Origin: Liolophura sinensis
Lineage: Eukaryota > Mollusca > Polyplacophora > Chitonida > Chitonidae
Length of the DNA: 64,000 bases
NCBI RefSeq assembly: GCF_032854445.1
Contig: NC_088297.1
Span: 24,501,127 to 24,565,126, forward strand
Direction: 5' to 3'
The notes beneath the pieces are model-generated. The model saw only the letters and a program-made list of their open reading frames with translations. It had not been told where the DNA came from and made no database searches. The position numbers and the translations under genes were made by a program. Below, piece after piece: positions 62,855 to 64,000 of the stretch. Each line of letters starts with the position of its first letter. Position 1 is the first letter of the stretch.

Positions 62855-63370
62855 CCAATACTGTTGATGTAACTCAGAATATGACTGAAATCAAAAAATT
62901 AACGCGGAGTACAACTCTCATTACTGCTAGACATCAGCAGTTTTGAAGTTTAATTTTCCATTTATACAACATTATACACAGTAACATTTCTATCCAACTA
63001 ACCTCGTATCAAACACAATAGGAACAGAAAATCACTGATCGGAAATTACATACGTCATTGAAAATTTCAACACAAACTTTATCTTTTATCTGTCTTTAAA
63101 ACAAAAGGTTCTTGAGAAAACAAAACAAAATTGCTGAAAGATCAAATTTCACAACTGTCTTTAACAATTCGAACATGATTTTGCAAAAAAAAATTTAAAA
63201 AATGCTCTCACTGATATCACTGAAAGATGATGAATGAACTTGGATCAGAATGAGTATATCATCAATGCCACTTTGTGACAATGATAACGTTATTCCCCCA
63301 TCATAGAATATCAACAATCTGATTTGCCAGAATATAGAAATGTATTTTTCTTCAATTCACTGTTGATGGA
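62855..63370. other. Unique AT-rich spacer between arrays
   Basis: No repeat or coding signal recognised. Confidence 0.5.
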
Positions 63371-63377
63371 TTCATCA

Positions 63378-64000
63378 CTTCATGCAGGACAAAACATATA
63401 CCACAGCTTCTGTTGCCAAACTGTTCGTGCAGGACAAATGTATACCACAGCTTCTCCTGCCAAACTGTCCGTACAGGACAAAATGTATACCACAGCTTCT
63501 GCTGCCAAACTGTTCGTGCAGGACAAAACATATACCACAGATTCTCCTGCAAACTGTTCGTGCATGACAAAATGTATACCACAGCTTCTCCTGCCAAACT
63601 GTTCATGCCGGACAAAATGTATACCACAGCTTCTCCTGCCAAACTGTTCGTGCAGGACAAAACGTATACCACAGCTTCTGCTGCCAAACTGTTCGCACAG
63701 GACAAAACACCTTCTGATGCCAAACTGTTCGCACAGGACAAACAGCTTCTGATGCCAAACTGTTCGCACAGGACAAAAGGTATACCACAGCTTCTGCTGC
63801 CAAACTGTTCATGCAGGACAGAATGTATACCACAGCTTCACCGTTTGGCAGCAGAAGCTGTGGTATTTGTTTTGTCCTGCCAAACTGTTTGCACAGGACA
63901 AAACAGCTTCTGATGCCACTGTTCACGCAGGACAAAACAGCTTCTGATGCCAAACTGTTCGCACAGGACAAAACGTATACCACAGCTTCTGCTGCCAAAC
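63378..64000. repeat. 45-bp minisatellite running off the right edge, with one inverted unit
   Basis: About 14 units of gccaaactgttcgtgcagga plus caaaatgtataccacagcttctcct, spacing 45 bp where intact, with shortened units (caaacagcttctgat) at 63700-63770 and 63900-63950. 63843-63866 is the exact reverse complement of part of a unit. Confidence 0.9.

Overview
This is eukaryotic, metazoan DNA, probably from a marine mollusc. That is an inference from intron-rich genes with GT-AG junctions, abundant tRNA-derived SINEs with (AAAT)n or (CACT)n tails, dense minisatellites and a Tc1/mariner fossil. There is no bacterial gene organisation, rRNA or CRISPR. All genes I can support are on the minus strand and were rebuilt exon by exon from splice sites, reading phase and family motifs.

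Gene 1 (33609 down to 1708, continuing off the left edge) is a receptor-type protein tyrosine phosphatase with an EGF-like ectodomain. Twenty coding exons join in one frame over about 1,091 codons: signal peptide, two single-exon EGF modules, one 1,158-bp exon carrying eight EGF-like repeats, a transmembrane segment, a juxtamembrane region, a complete PTP domain D1 with HCSAGVGRTG, and most of a second domain D2. D1 looks catalytic but has WGD in place of WPD. D2 has lost the WPD aspartate. The end of D2 and the stop codon lie outside the window. The layout suggests a receptor that binds an extracellular ligand through the EGF stalk and dephosphorylates phosphotyrosine inside the cell.

Gene 2 (45023 down to at least 42700) encodes a small secreted protein with an N-terminal signal peptide and an apparent SnoaL/DUF4440 (NTF2-like) fold. 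Three exons are found and the last is not. Gene 3 (58846 to 53494) is complete in three exons and encodes a 306-residue four-pass membrane protein of claudin/PMP22-like layout with a proline- and tyrosine-rich cytosolic tail. Its last exon is preceded by five tandem copies of its own 3' splice-site region.

The rest is repeat-dominated. Many large introns of gene 1 carry their own unrelated minisatellite (periods 20, 21, 40, 41, 42 and 58 bp, plus 67 bp at the left edge). Intergenic arrays include a roughly 1.3-kb 9-bp-based array at 37.2-38.5 kb, a 1.7-kb 28-bp array at 49.5-51.2 kb, a 79-bp array at 60.2-61.0 kb, and several arrays at 61.4-64.0 kb with internally inverted blocks. Two SINE families, three or four fold-back elements and one Tc1/mariner relic complete the picture. 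Many long open frames in these arrays arise because the period is a multiple of 3 or lacks stops; I do not call them genes.
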